NCBI RefSeq assembly: GCF_011058315.1 | Contig: NZ_CP049298.1 | Coordinates: 1,054,001-1,118,000, forward strand | Source: Chryseobacterium sp. POL2 | Lineage (GTDB): Bacteria > Bacteroidota > Bacteroidia > Flavobacteriales > Weeksellaceae | Length of the DNA: 64,000 nucleotides | Reading direction: 5' to 3' | The notes under the pieces: model-generated | The model's database searches: none | What the model saw: the letters and a program-made list of their open reading frames with translations, nothing else | Told to the model about the DNA's origin: nothing | Position numbers and translations under genes: made by a program | Shown: positions 18,995-27,495 of the stretch, one piece after another | Layout of the letters: every line of letters begins with the position of its first letter | How positions within the stretch are numbered: position 1 is the stretch's first letter

Positions 18995-19603
18995 ATGAAA
19001 TTTAATGAAATTAAATTCGCTGATAACAATGCTGCGAGAATTTACAAAGACTATATTTCAAGAATTCAGAATGCTACAAAAATACTGAACGCAAAAAATC
19101 AGCAAGAAATTTTAATGGAAATCAACAGTCACATTTTTGAAAGTTTACAGAATAATGAAACATCAAATAATGAGGTGGAAAACTCTTAACGATTTTAGAA
19201 AAAATAGGTCAGCCAGAGTTTTTTTTGAAAGATCTGGTTGCCGAAAAAAAAACTTAAAGAATCCACAAAATCATTTAATCCAATAGGCATTTTCAAAGCC
19301 TTGATTCTTAATTTAGGCAATGGTTTTTCGTATGTTTTATTCTTCATACTATACTTATTATTATTTGGTTTTATATTCCTGATTTTCGCAAAAATCATCG
19401 ATCCCCAAAATGTTGGATGCTTCTACCGACCAAATGACATTTTTGTATTAGGAAAGATAAATTCTTCAACAATAGATTATACCCAATACGAACAAGTTGG
19501 CAATTGGTTTATCCCATTAATGATTGGGTTGACAATTATTTCGTTCGTTATCATCACTCTTTTATTAAGATTAAAAAAAACAATAAACATCCAACTAAAA
19601 TGA
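18995..19603 (+). pseudogene. HAAS-domain (DUF1700-like) membrane protein gene with two compensating frameshifts
   Basis: Begins at the ATG 1 nt after the PadR stop. Residues encoded by 18995-19180 (KFNEIKFADNNAARIYKDYI...) are an N-terminal helical HAAS region. The frame then loses one base near GAAAAC at 19178-19183 and would stop at 19187. Reading on in the -1 frame gives the expected LLTILEKIGQPEFFLKDLVAEKK. An A9 tract at 19244-19252 has one extra A and restores the original frame for LKESTKSFNPIGIFKALILNLGNGFSY. Two membrane segments (~19330-19395 and ~19510-19575) and the stop at 19601-19603 follow. The corrected protein is about 203 residues. Its stop overlaps the next start as ATGA, and the protein similarity continues through both lesions, so a recent mutation or homopolymer sequencing errors are more likely than long decay. 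Confidence 0.75.
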
Positions 19604-20922
19604 TAAATAAAACACTCATTACCTTTGTATCAATTGTAGTTTCTACAACTGCATTTTCACAAAGTTTTAATTCAGAAAAACTGAATCAATATTTTAATAA
19701 TTTAGAAGCCAACGAAAAATTTATGGGAAGCGTGGCCGTCTCCAAAAACGGCAAACTATTGTACACCAAAAGTATAGGTTTTGCAGATGTTTCTAGTAAA
19801 CTTAAAGCCAACGAAAATACCAAATACAGAATCGGTTCTATTTCTAAAACTTTTACAGCCGTTTTAGTTCTAAAAGCGGTAGAACAAAATAAATTAAAAC
19901 TTACAGATAAGCTAGATAAGTATTTTCCAAACATCAAAAATGCTGATAAAATTACAATTGAAAACCTACTGAATCACCGAAGCGGAATCCACAACTTTAC
20001 AGATGACAGCAACTACACAAGCTGGAACACCCAAAAAAAATCTGAAAAAGACATGTTGGAAATTATCACAGAAGCAGGCAGCGATTTTGAGCCTGATTCT
20101 AAAACTTCGTACAGCAATTCTAATTACGTTCTATTGACCTATATTCTCGAGAAAGCTTTTAACAAAAGTTACACCGTACTTTTGAAGAAATACATCACAA
20201 CACCATTACAACTTAAAAACACCTATTTAGGCAGCAAAATAAATACAAAAAATAACGAAGCAAATTCTTATAAATCCGAAAACAACCAATGGTTTTTGGA
20301 ACCCGAAACAGATATTTCAATTCCATTGGGCGCGGGTGGAATTGTTTCTACACCAACAGATTTAGTGCAATTTAGCAACGCTTTGTTTGGTGGAAAATTG
20401 GTTTCCAGGACATATTTGGAATTTATGAAAACCATTAAAGACGGTTTAGGATCTGGACTTTTTCAATTCCCTTTTTATGATATCAAAGCTTATGGACACA
20501 ATGGCAGAATAGATGGTTTTAGTAGCAGTTTTACACATTTTGATAAAGACAATGTCTCTTTTGCTTTAACTTCTAATGCCACAAATTATAACAATAATAA
20601 TGTTGCCCTTGCGGTTTTAAGTGCCGTTTTTGAAAAGGATTATGAGATTCCGAATTTTAAAACTTACGCTGTAAAGCCTGAAGAACTTGCACAATACGTC
20701 GGAAATTATTCTTCATCGGAACTACCTATAAAGCTGAGCATTACATCACAAGGAAATATATTAACTGCTCAAGCAACAGGACAAAGTGCGTTCCCATTAG
20801 AAGCTTCTGACAAAGATATTTTTAAATTTGAAAAAGCAGGAATTGTTATAGAATTCGCGCCTTCAGAAAAGAAAATGATGTTGAAACAAGGCGGGAAAGA
20901 ATTTATTTTTACTAAAGATTAA
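19600..20922 (+). CDS. Exported serine hydrolase, class C beta-lactamase / DD-peptidase fold
   Basis: A 440-residue protein. I chose the ATG at 19600, which overlaps the preceding stop as ATGA and gives a clean signal peptide (INKTLITFVSIVVSTTAFSQ); the frame extends upstream without similarity. The active-site motifs of the family are visible: SxxK as SISK in YRIGSISKTFTAV, YxN as YSN in KTSYSNSNYVLLTYILE, and an HNG triad in AYGHNGRIDGF. A ~100-residue C-terminal beta domain (YVGNYSSSELPIKLSI...) follows. Members include D-aminopeptidases, esterases and beta-lactamase-like proteins; substrate not determinable. It is the third gene of the PadR operon, so its expression is likely PadR-controlled. 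Confidence 0.9.
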   Translation: MINKTLITFVSIVVSTTAFSQSFNSEKLNQYFNNLEANEKFMGSVAVSKNGKLLYTKSIGFADVSSKLKANENTKYRIGSISKTFTAVLVLKAVEQNKLKLTDKLDKYFPNIKNADKITIENLLNHRSGIHNFTDDSNYTSWNTQKKSEKDMLEIITEAGSDFEPDSKTSYSNSNYVLLTYILEKAFNKSYTVLLKKYITTPLQLKNTYLGSKINTKNNEANSYKSENNQWFLEPETDISIPLGAGGIVSTPTDLVQFSNALFGGKLVSRTYLEFMKTIKDGLGSGLFQFPFYDIKAYGHNGRIDGFSSSFTHFDKDNVSFALTSNATNYNNNNVALAVLSAVFEKDYEIPNFKTYAVKPEELAQYVGNYSSSELPIKLSITSQGNILTAQATGQSAFPLEASDKDIFKFEKAGIVIEFAPSEKKMMLKQGGKEFIFTKD

Positions 20923-20945
20923 ATTTTCTTTAGCAACTATAACAT

Positions 20946-20974
20946 AAAAAACTCGTAAAATTTACGAGTTTTTT
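20946..20974. terminator. Intrinsic terminator after the serine hydrolase
   Basis: AAAAAACTCGTAAA (20946-20959) is the exact reverse complement of TTTACGAGTTTTTT (20961-20974). It is AT-flanked on both sides and usable in both directions. Confidence 0.85.
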
Positions 20975-20980
20975 AATATT

Positions 20981-21033
20981 TCCCCTCCTTTGGAGGGGTG
21001 GCAAAAATTTTTCAAAATTTTTGACAGGGTGGT
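20981..21033. repeat. CCCCTCC-TTT-GGAGGGG intergenic repeat
   Basis: CCCCTCC and GGAGGGG form a 7-bp stem with a TTT loop. TGGCAAAAATTTTT, then TTTTTGACAGGGTGG follow up to the 3' end of carB. I recall near-identical CCCTCC...GGAGGGGTGGC...GGGTGG elements as frequent dispersed repeats in Flavobacteriia. No coding capacity. Confidence 0.6.
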
Positions 21034-21038
21034 TTGTA

Positions 21039-24000
21039 TTACATTTTCTCCATTTGGAAAGTCATGCTTTCAATTACTTTTAAAATCGCTTCTACAGTAT
21101 CCATAGATGTTAAACAAGGAACACCATTTTCTACAGACATTCTACGGATTTGGAAACCGTCTCTTTCGGCTTGTTTCCCTTTAGTCATGGTATTTACAAC
21201 ATATTGAACTTTACCTTTTTGAATCAAATCAATCAAATTAACGTCTTCTTCACCAATTTTGTAACCAATTTTTGCGGGAACGCCGTGTTCTGCGAAGAAT
21301 TTTGCCGTTCCTTCCGTTGCCCAAATCCTGAAACCAACTTGATTGAAACGTCTTGCCAATTCCACCGCTTCTTGCTTATCATTATCCGCAACCGTGAATA
21401 GGATAGATCCAAATGTTGGAACTTTTCTTCCTGCTCCCACCAAACCTTTGTACAAAGCTTTTTCCAGCGTGGTATCTTTCCCCATTACTTCACCTGTGGA
21501 CTTCATTTCAGGGCCTAAAGAAATATCCACTTTAGACAATTTACTGAAAGAGAAAACAGGAACTTTCACATAAACACCTTCTTTATTCGGAACTAAACCG
21601 TTTTTGTAACCTAAATCCTTCAATTTTGCTCCTAAAACCGCTTTGGTAGCCAGTTTTGCCATTGGAACATCAGTGATTTTAGACAAGAAAGGAACCGTTC
21701 TCGATGAACGTGGATTCACTTCGATGACATACACATTTCCTTCAGAAATTACATACTGAATGTTCATTAAACCAATAATGTTCAATCCTTTTGCTAATCT
21801 TTGCGTATAATCAACTAAGGTATCAATTTGCGTTTGCGTTAAATTCTGTGGAGGATACACCGCGATAGAGTCTCCAGAGTGAACTCCCGCTCTTTCGATA
21901 TGCTCCATAATTCCTGGAATAATCACCGTTTCACCATCGCAAATGGCATCAACCTCTACTTCTTTTCCTGTTAAATAACGGTCGATCAAAACAGGTTGAT
22001 CTGGACTTGCTTCCACCGCATTTTCCATATAATGCGCCAATTCTATTTCGTTGTAAACGATTTCCATGGCACGACCTCCCAAAACATAGCTTGGACGAAC
22101 TAAAACTGGATAACCAATTTCATTAGCAATAACAATCGCTTCTTCTTTTGATGTGGAGGTTTTTCCAAGCGGTTGAGGAATTCCTAAATCTTGAAGTGCT
22201 TTTTCAAATTTATCTCTGTTTTCAGCTCTATCAAGGTCTTCAAGAGAAGTTCCTAATATTTTTACACCATGAGCAGCCAATTTATCAGCTAAATTAATCG
22301 CTGTTTGTCCACCAAACTGCACCACAACACCTTTTGGCTTTTCGAGTTCGATGATGTTCATGACATCTTCCTCTGTTAAAGGCTCGAAATACAATTTATC
22401 TGAAATAGAGAAATCCGTAGAAACCGTTTCTGGATTGGAGTTGATGATGATCGCCTCGTAACCCATTTCTTGAATCGCCCAAACCGAGTGAACCGTCGCA
22501 TAATCGAATTCTACCCCTTGTCCAATTCTAATTGGTCCAGAACCTAGAACGATTATTTTTTCTTTATCGGTAACGATGCTTTCGTTTTCTTCTTCGTAAG
22601 TTCCGTAGAAATAAGGCGTTTCAGACTCAAATTCTGCAGCACAAGTGTCCACCATTTTATAAACTGGCATCACACCATTTTCTTTTCTGAAAGCGAAAAC
22701 TTCTTTATTCGTAATTCCCCAAAGATATCCGATGTTGACATCTGAGAAACCAAGTTTTTTAGCTTCAATTAAGATGTCTTTGTTAAATTTATTTTCTTTA
22801 ATTGTGGTTTCAAAATCAATCAGTTTTTTGATTTTCCAAATGAAGAATTTATCAATTTTACTCCATTCTACAATTTGCTCCCAATCGTAACCTCTTCTTA
22901 AAGCATCACCAATGATGAACAATCTTTCGTCATCGCAAACCTTTATTCTTCTTTCAATTTCTTCGTCTGTAAGCGCATCTGCTTGTTTTTTCTTCAATCC
23001 TAAATGACGAATTCCAGTTTCTAAAGAACGGATGGCTTTTTGTAAAGATTCTTCAAAATTTCTACCGATCGCCATTACTTCTCCCGTTGCTTTCATCTGC
23101 GTTGAAAGCCTTCTGTCCGCCGTTTCAAACTTATCGAATGGGAATCTTGGGAATTTTGTTACTACATAATCCAAGGCGGGTTCAAAACAAGCGTAAGTTT
23201 TACCCGTTACAGGATTCATAATTTCGTCTAAAGTTAATCCTACAGCAATTTTTGCAGCGATTTTTGCAATTGGATAGCCTGTTGCTTTCGATGCTAAAGC
23301 CGATGAACGAGAAACTCTAGGATTTACTTCGATGATATAATAATTGAATGAATGCGGATCTAAAGCCAACTGAACGTTGCACCCCCCTTCAATTCCTAAA
23401 GCTCTGATGATTTTTAGAGAAGCATTTCTCAACAACTGATATTCTCTATCCGAAAGTGTTTGCGAAGGCGCCACAACAATGGAATCTCCCGTGTGAACTC
23501 CCACTGGATCGATGTTTTCCATATTACAAACCACAATCGCATTGTCGTTGGAATCACGCATTACCTCGTACTCGATTTCTTTGTAACCTGCGATGGATTT
23601 TTCAATCAAACACTGCGTTACAGGAGAATATTTAAGTCCCAATTCAGAAATTTCACGAAGTTCGGTTTCATTGGAAGCAATTCCACCTCCTGTTCCACCC
23701 ATCGTAAACGCTGGACGAACAATCACCGGATAACCAATTTTATTGGCGAAAGCAATTGATTCTTCCACGGTGTGAACGATATCGGAATCTGGAACGGGTT
23801 CGTTTAATTCGCGCATCAATTCACGGAACAAATCTCTGTCTTCCGCTTGGTTAATCGCTGAAAGTTTCGTTCCCAAAACTTCAACTTTGCATTCCTCCAA
23901 AATTCCAGAATTTTCCAGAGCTACCGCCATGTTAAGACCTGTTTGTCCACCCAAAGTTGGTAACAAAGCGTCTGGACGCTCTTTTCTGATAATTCTTGAT

Positions 24001-24221
24001 ACAAATTCCAAAGAAATCGGCTCGATATATACTTTATCGGCAATTTCAACATCCGTCATAATCGTTGCCGGATTGGAATTGATCAAAATTACTTTATAGC
24101 CTTCTTCCTTCAATGAAAGACAAGCCTGTGTTCCCGAATAATCGAATTCTGCCGCCTGACCAATGATGATAGGTCCCGAACCGATTACTAAAATTGTTTT
24201 TATATCTGTACGTTTTGCCAT
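21039..24221 (-). CDS. carB: Carbamoyl-phosphate synthase large subunit
   Basis: Makes carbamoyl phosphate from bicarbonate, ammonia supplied by CarA, and two ATP, for pyrimidine and arginine synthesis. The 1060-residue length is complete. Two homologous ATP-grasp halves are visible, each starting with a GSGPI segment ([20 protein letters not shown] near the N-terminus; [18 protein letters not shown] near residue 560). Each contains an EVNPR motif ([16 protein letters not shown] and [16 protein letters not shown]). The C-terminal MGS-like allosteric domain (~930-1060) carries [13 protein letters not shown] and [10 protein letters not shown]-like sequence. It is separated from carA by a four-helix-bundle gene and TGTAACA repeats, unlike the usual adjacent arrangement. 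Confidence 0.97.
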   Translation of the reverse strand: MAKRTDIKTILVIGSGPIIIGQAAEFDYSGTQACLSLKEEGYKVILINSNPATIMTDVEIADKVYIEPISLEFVSRIIRKERPDALLPTLGGQTGLNMAVALENSGILEECKVEVLGTKLSAINQAEDRDLFRELMRELNEPVPDSDIVHTVEESIAFANKIGYPVIVRPAFTMGGTGGGIASNETELREISELGLKYSPVTQCLIEKSIAGYKEIEYEVMRDSNDNAIVVCNMENIDPVGVHTGDSIVVAPSQTLSDREYQLLRNASLKIIRALGIEGGCNVQLALDPHSFNYYIIEVNPRVSRSSALASKATGYPIAKIAAKIAVGLTLDEIMNPVTGKTYACFEPALDYVVTKFPRFPFDKFETADRRLSTQMKATGEVMAIGRNFEESLQKAIRSLETGIRHLGLKKKQADALTDEEIERRIKVCDDERLFIIGDALRRGYDWEQIVEWSKIDKFFIWKIKKLIDFETTIKENKFNKDILIEAKKLGFSDVNIGYLWGITNKEVFAFRKENGVMPVYKMVDTCAAEFESETPYFYGTYEEENESIVTDKEKIIVLGSGPIRIGQGVEFDYATVHSVWAIQEMGYEAIIINSNPETVSTDFSISDKLYFEPLTEEDVMNIIELEKPKGVVVQFGGQTAINLADKLAAHGVKILGTSLEDLDRAENRDKFEKALQDLGIPQPLGKTSTSKEEAIVIANEIGYPVLVRPSYVLGGRAMEIVYNEIELAHYMENAVEASPDQPVLIDRYLTGKEVEVDAICDGETVIIPGIMEHIERAGVHSGDSIAVYPPQNLTQTQIDTLVDYTQRLAKGLNIIGLMNIQYVISEGNVYVIEVNPRSSRTVPFLSKITDVPMAKLATKAVLGAKLKDLGYKNGLVPNKEGVYVKVPVFSFSKLSKVDISLGPEMKSTGEVMGKDTTLEKALYKGLVGAGRKVPTFGSILFTVADNDKQEAVELARRFNQVGFRIWATEGTAKFFAEHGVPAKIGYKIGEEDVNLIDLIQKGKVQYVVNTMTKGKQAERDGFQIRRMSVENGVPCLTSMDTVEAILKVIESMTFQMEKM

Positions 24222-24244
24222 GTTCTTTTATTAATGTAACAATT

Positions 24245-24335
24245 TATCAATCTAACAGTGTAACAATCTAAATACCAGTGTAACAATGTACTAATGTACT
24301 AATGTACTAATGTAACAGTGTAACTGTGTAACAAT
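24245..24335. repeat. TGTAACAATGTACTA tandem repeats
   Basis: Low-complexity direct repeats between carB and the four-helix-bundle gene: CAGTGTAACAAT occurs twice 20 bp apart, followed by three 8-bp CTAATGTA units and further GTGTAAC copies. The same TGTAACA word occurs on the other side of the four-helix gene at 24711-24727. Confidence 0.75.
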
Positions 24336-24339
24336 GTTA

Positions 24340-24702
24340 TTATTCACCGTTTTCTTTTGATAAACTTGTGCTTAAAATTTTATAAATAATTTTTCCTATT
24401 TCTATAATCTGTGTTTCCAATTCCTCATTAAAAGGATAGGTTTTAGAATGCTTACACAGATATAACCAATATTTGGTTTCTTCAAGCTCTTTTGCTGCAA
24501 TTTTCATTTTATTGATAAAATCCTTTTTGCTATAGGGGTTTTGTGCCTCAAAAGAATTTGCACCAATGCTTGTTCCAGAACGTAATAATTGTTTTGCAAT
24601 GACAAATTTTTTGGACGATTCAAGAAGTTCGCAATATTCAATAATATCTAAAGAAAATTGAACTGTTTTTTGAATTAATGGATTGTTCTCAAAATTAATC
24701 AT
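24340..24702 (-). CDS. Four-helix-bundle protein (S23 / IVP / avd-like)
   Basis: A 120-residue helical protein: NPLIQKTVQFSLDIIEYCELL, then KFVIAKQLLRSGTSIGANSFEAQ and KDFINKMKIAAKELEETKYWLYLCKHS. These are hallmarks of the four-helix-bundle family first described from 23S rRNA intervening sequences and related to the avd accessory protein of diversity-generating retroelements. No reverse transcriptase or template repeat is nearby, and it is not within an rRNA gene. Stand-alone copies are common in Bacteroidetes; function is unknown, with nucleic-acid binding suspected. It lies between carA and carB and is bracketed by TGTAACA repeats, which suggests insertion into the operon. Confidence 0.9.
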   Translation of the reverse strand: MINFENNPLIQKTVQFSLDIIEYCELLESSKKFVIAKQLLRSGTSIGANSFEAQNPYSKKDFINKMKIAAKELEETKYWLYLCKHSKTYPFNEELETQIIEIGKIIYKILSTSLSKENGE

Positions 24703-24710
24703 TATGCAAA

Positions 24711-24727
24711 TTGTTACATTGTTACAT
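24711..24727. repeat. TGTAACAAT repeat overlapping the 3' end of carA
   Basis: TTGTTACATTGTTACAT is two copies of TGTAACAA on the minus strand. It supplies the last codons (Asn-Val-Thr-Met) and the stop of carA, and matches the repeats beyond the four-helix gene at 24245-24335. Confidence 0.7.
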
Positions 24728-25796
24728 TCTTAAATTGATACATTAGATCAATAAACTCATCAAACAAATAGTTGGCGTCTTCTGGACCTGGACTTGCTTC
24801 TGGGTGATATTGTACCGAGAATACTGGGTGAATTTTGTGTTTTACGCCTTCATTGGTTCTGTCGTTCAAAGCGATGTGCGTTTCTACTAAATCTGTATTT
24901 TTCAAACTCTCCTGATCTACAGCGTAGCCGTGATTTTGAGAAGTTATCGCTACTTTATTTTTGGTTAAATCCAAAACGGGGTGATTTCCACCTCGGTGTC
25001 CGAATTTTAATTTGAATGTTTTTGCACCACAAGCCAAAGCGATTAACTGATGACCTAAACAAATCCCGAAAATGGGAACTTTCCCGATTAACTGACGAAT
25101 CGTTTCATGGATATGTGGAACATCTTGTGGATCTCCAGGGCCGTTGGAAAGCATAATTCCATCGGGATTCATCATTAGAATTTCCTCTGCTGGCGTATCT
25201 TGAGAAACCACGATGATGTCGCAATCTCTTTGAGAAAGCTCACGAATAATTCCCAATTTGGAACCAAAATCCATTAAAACTACTTTAAAACCTCTTCCTG
25301 GAGCTGCATAAGGCGTTTTTGTGGAAACCGTTTTTACATGATCAACCGGAAAATCTTTTCCTTTTAAATCATTAATAACAGTTGTTTCATCAGCGTCGGC
25401 ATTAACAATTTTACCTTTAACAACACCTTGATTACGAAGAATTCTTGTTAGTTTTCTGGTATCAATTCCAGAAATACCGCTTAGCTTTTTATGTTTAAAG
25501 AACTCGTCCAAATCCATTTGTGTCCTGAAATTAGAAGGCAAATCACACACTTCTTTTACGATAAGACCTTTAATGGCTGGTTCAATACTTTCGTAGTCAT
25601 CACGATTAATTCCGTAATTACCGATCAGAGGATAGGTCATACACACGATTTGTCCGCAATAGGAAGGATCGGAGATCAGTTCCTGATAGCCCGTCATTCC
25701 TGTGTTGAAAACCACTTCCCCTTCCGTGTCTAGATTGGCTCCGAAACCTTTTCCGTGAAAAACTTCTCCTGTTTCTAATATTAATTTCTTTTTCAT
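24714..25796 (-). CDS. carA: Carbamoyl-phosphate synthase small subunit (glutaminase)
   Basis: Hydrolyses glutamine and channels ammonia to CarB. The N-terminal domain begins KKKLILETGEVFHGKGFG and contains the GEVVFNTGMTGYQE segment. The class I glutamine amidotransferase domain shows the nucleophile Cys246 in GICLGHQLIAL and the His/Glu pair in QYHPEASPGPED near residue 330. Length 360 is normal. The extreme C-terminus (KNVTM) is encoded by an intergenic-type TGTAACA repeat, suggesting the native end was altered when the downstream module arrived. It follows pyrB on the minus strand after 112 nt of TAGATGA-type repeats. Confidence 0.96.
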   Translation of the reverse strand: MKKKLILETGEVFHGKGFGANLDTEGEVVFNTGMTGYQELISDPSYCGQIVCMTYPLIGNYGINRDDYESIEPAIKGLIVKEVCDLPSNFRTQMDLDEFFKHKKLSGISGIDTRKLTRILRNQGVVKGKIVNADADETTVINDLKGKDFPVDHVKTVSTKTPYAAPGRGFKVVLMDFGSKLGIIRELSQRDCDIIVVSQDTPAEEILMMNPDGIMLSNGPGDPQDVPHIHETIRQLIGKVPIFGICLGHQLIALACGAKTFKLKFGHRGGNHPVLDLTKNKVAITSQNHGYAVDQESLKNTDLVETHIALNDRTNEGVKHKIHPVFSVQYHPEASPGPEDANYLFDEFIDLMYQFKNVTM

Positions 25797-25810
25797 TTTC
25801 TTTATTAGGT

Positions 25811-25903
25811 ATTAGATAATAGATGATAGATGATAGATGATAGATTTTTAGATGATAGACTGATATTACGTCATTTTTATTATCTATTGGTCTATTATCT
25901 ATT
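25811..25903. repeat. TAGATGA heptad repeats with inverted ends
   Basis: Between pyrB and carA. Three to four tandem copies of the 7-bp unit ATGATAG lie at 25823-25844 with a degenerate copy after them. The outer words TAGATAATAGA (25813-25823) and TCTATTATCTA (25891-25901) are exact reverse complements, so the region can fold as one long hairpin. Confidence 0.75.
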
Positions 25904-25908
25904 TGTCT

Positions 25909-26805
25909 TTATTCAAATTCAAATCCTTTTTGTTCCAATGCATTTTTTAGAATGGCCATTCTAGCGTAAACGCCGTTTTCCATTTGTTTAAAAATACGAG
26001 AACGCTCACATTCCACCAAATCGGTATCTATCTCAACCCCTCTGTTGATAGGAGCTGGATGCATAATGATGGCAGTGGGTTTCATATTTTTTTCGCGTTC
26101 TTTGGTTAAACCATATTTTTTATGATATTCGTCTGCAGAAAAACTCATTTTTGCATCATGTCTTTCATGCTGAATTCTTAGCAACATTAAAACATCCACT
26201 TCCTTTATCAAAGCATCCAGTTGAAGATAAGTCCCATTAATCAAAGCACCTTCATCAAACCAATCTTCAGGGCCAGAGAAATAAACTTTTGCGCCCAATT
26301 TTCTCAATGCTTCAGCATTAGAATTAGCTACGCGACTGTGTTTAACATCGCCAACAATGCCTATTTTCATATCATCAAATTTTCCAAACTCTTGGTAAAT
26401 TGTTACCAAATCTAGCATACATTGCGAAGGGTGATTTCCTCTACCATCGCCTGCATTAATAATCGGAATGTTAATCGTTTGCAATTCATCATAGAAACGA
26501 TCTTTGTTGTGACGAATGACGACCAAATCAACACCGAGGCTTTCAAGTGTTTTCACAGTATCATAAAGACTTTCGCCTTTGTTGACAGAACTGTGTGACG
26601 TATCAAACGGAACAACTTTCAGTCCCAATTTTCGTTCAGCAATATCGAAACTGGTTTTTGTTCTTGTACTATCTTCAAAAAACAAATTGGATACAAAAAT
26701 ATCTTCTTTGGCTTTGAAGCTTTTTCCATTGGCGATTATCAAGGCTTCTTGGACAATCTTGCTAATCTTTTCTTGAGTAAGTTGGGTAATATTAAACATC
26801 TGCAT
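25909..26805 (-). CDS. pyrB: Aspartate carbamoyltransferase catalytic subunit
   Basis: Condenses carbamoyl phosphate with aspartate, the committed step of pyrimidine synthesis. The carbamoyl-phosphate site SxRTR is visible as [11 protein letters not shown], and the aspartate-side motifs as [16 protein letters not shown] and [12 protein letters not shown]. About 299 residues. The open frame extends to 26841, but those extra codons run through a terminator hairpin, so the true start is the ATG at 26805 or 26799 (MFNITQL). No pyrI gene is next to it. It heads the pyrB-carA-carB set, and its leader (26820-26956) carries the only promoter and attenuator I can see for the group. Confidence 0.95.
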   Translation of the reverse strand: MQMFNITQLTQEKISKIVQEALIIANGKSFKAKEDIFVSNLFFEDSTRTKTSFDIAERKLGLKVVPFDTSHSSVNKGESLYDTVKTLESLGVDLVVIRHNKDRFYDELQTINIPIINAGDGRGNHPSQCMLDLVTIYQEFGKFDDMKIGIVGDVKHSRVANSNAEALRKLGAKVYFSGPEDWFDEGALINGTYLQLDALIKEVDVLMLLRIQHERHDAKMSFSADEYHKKYGLTKEREKNMKPTAIIMHPAPINRGVEIDTDLVECERSRIFKQMENGVYARMAILKNALEQKGFEFE

Positions 26806-26821
26806 TTTAAGTTTTGAGCAC

Positions 26822-26850
26822 AAAAAAAGCGAGGACAACAATCCTCGCTT
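26822..26850 (-). terminator. Terminator hairpin in the pyrB leader (attenuator)
   Basis: On the minus strand AAGCGAGGA and TCCTCGCTT form a 9-bp GC-rich stem with a 6-nt loop, directly followed by seven Ts. It lies between the pyrB promoter and the pyrB start, so it must regulate pyrB rather than end an upstream gene; the upstream neighbour is divergent. Confidence 0.8.
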
Positions 26851-26852
26851 CG

Positions 26853-26918
26853 TTAAAAAATATCGTTAAGAGCGCTTACGCCCGGTAAATCTAATGATAT
26901 CAATAATGCTTTTTTCAT
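26853..26918 (-). CDS. Putative 21-residue pyrB leader peptide
   Basis: Short ORF beginning [13 protein letters not shown] and ending NDIF, with the TAA stop 2 nt before the attenuator stem. A ribosome finishing it would cover the 5' arm of the terminator. The RNA just before the stem is U-rich (AUAUUUUUUAA), a plausible UTP-sensitive pause. The ATG lies 6 nt after the TATCTTTG box, so its mRNA would be nearly leaderless. Too short for similarity arguments; support is positional. Confidence 0.5.
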   Translation of the reverse strand: MKKALLISLDLPGVSALNDIF

Positions 26919-26924
26919 TAACTG

Positions 26925-26956
26925 CAAAGATATAATATTTCAGCAATTCTCAAAAA
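26925..26956 (-). promoter_or_regulatory. Promoter of the pyrB leader
   Basis: On the minus strand TTTTTG (26951-26956) is separated by 18 nt from TATCTTTG (26925-26932), matching the Bacteroidetes -33/-7 consensus TTTG-N17-23-TAnnTTTG. Confidence 0.75.
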
Positions 26957-26991
26957 TGTTTTTCATGAAATTTAACTTATTTTATAAGTTT

Positions 26992-27023
26992 TTTGTTTTC
27001 CTTTAGCTTTTTTAATAGTTTTG
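26992..27023 (+). promoter_or_regulatory. Promoter of the Lrp/AsnC regulator gene
   Basis: TTTG (26992-26995), 20 nt, then TAGTTTTG (27016-27023) fits the Bacteroidetes consensus. It is divergent from the pyrB leader promoter 35 nt away. Confidence 0.65.
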
Positions 27024-27039
27024 TTCAAAATCAATAATT

Positions 27040-27495
27040 ATGGACGCCAAAGACAGAATGATTCTCAGTATACTTCAAGAAGATTCTACATTATCTGTAA
27101 AAGAAATTTCTGAGAAGATAGGTCTTACTTTTACACCAACTTACGAACGCATCAAACAGCTTGAAAAACAAAAAGTTATTGAAAAATACGTTGCACTTCT
27201 AAATCGTGAAAAGCTCGATCTCAACATTATTGTCTATTGTAATATCCGTCTGAAAGAACAATCCAAAAAATCTTTGGAAGCTTTTGAAAAACATATGGGA
27301 AAATTCGATGAAGTACAAGAAATCACGAGCCTTTCTGGAGAATATGACTATATGTTAAAAATTATCGCAAAGGACATTAACTCATACAACGACTTCGCTG
27401 TCAATGTCATCTCTAACTCACCGCATATAGGACAATATCATAGTTCTATCGTTTTACATGAGGTCAAAAAGAGCACCAAATTCAAGCTCGACTAA
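27040..27495 (+). CDS. Lrp/AsnC-family transcriptional regulator
   Basis: A 151-residue amino-acid-responsive regulator. The N-terminal HTH (DAKDRMILSILQEDSTLSVKEISEKIGLTFTPTYERIKQLEKQKVI) is followed by the C-terminal RAM/AsnC ligand domain (EVQEITSLSGEYDYMLKIIAKDINSYNDF). The SGEYDY motif is the family's effector-site signature. It lies between the divergent pyr cluster and the convergent arg operon and overlaps the argH 3' end by 4 bp, so local control of arginine or pyrimidine genes is possible but unproven. Confidence 0.93.
   Translation: MDAKDRMILSILQEDSTLSVKEISEKIGLTFTPTYERIKQLEKQKVIEKYVALLNREKLDLNIIVYCNIRLKEQSKKSLEAFEKHMGKFDEVQEITSLSGEYDYMLKIIAKDINSYNDFAVNVISNSPHIGQYHSSIVLHEVKKSTKFKLD

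Noticed and set aside
24245-24335. CRISPR array or attachment site
   Set aside because: Repeat words are 8-12 bp and irregular, with no integrase gene and no tRNA nearby.
24340-24702. Diversity-generating retroelement accessory gene (avd)
   Set aside because: No reverse transcriptase, template repeat or variable repeat in the surrounding sequence.
25811-25903. CRISPR array
   Set aside because: Units are 7 bp, with no spacers and no cas genes; it is a simple tandem repeat.
26806-26841. Extended N-terminus of PyrB starting at 26841
   Set aside because: The extra codons read through the attenuator's U-tract region and match no PyrB; the ATG at 26805 or 26799 fits the family.
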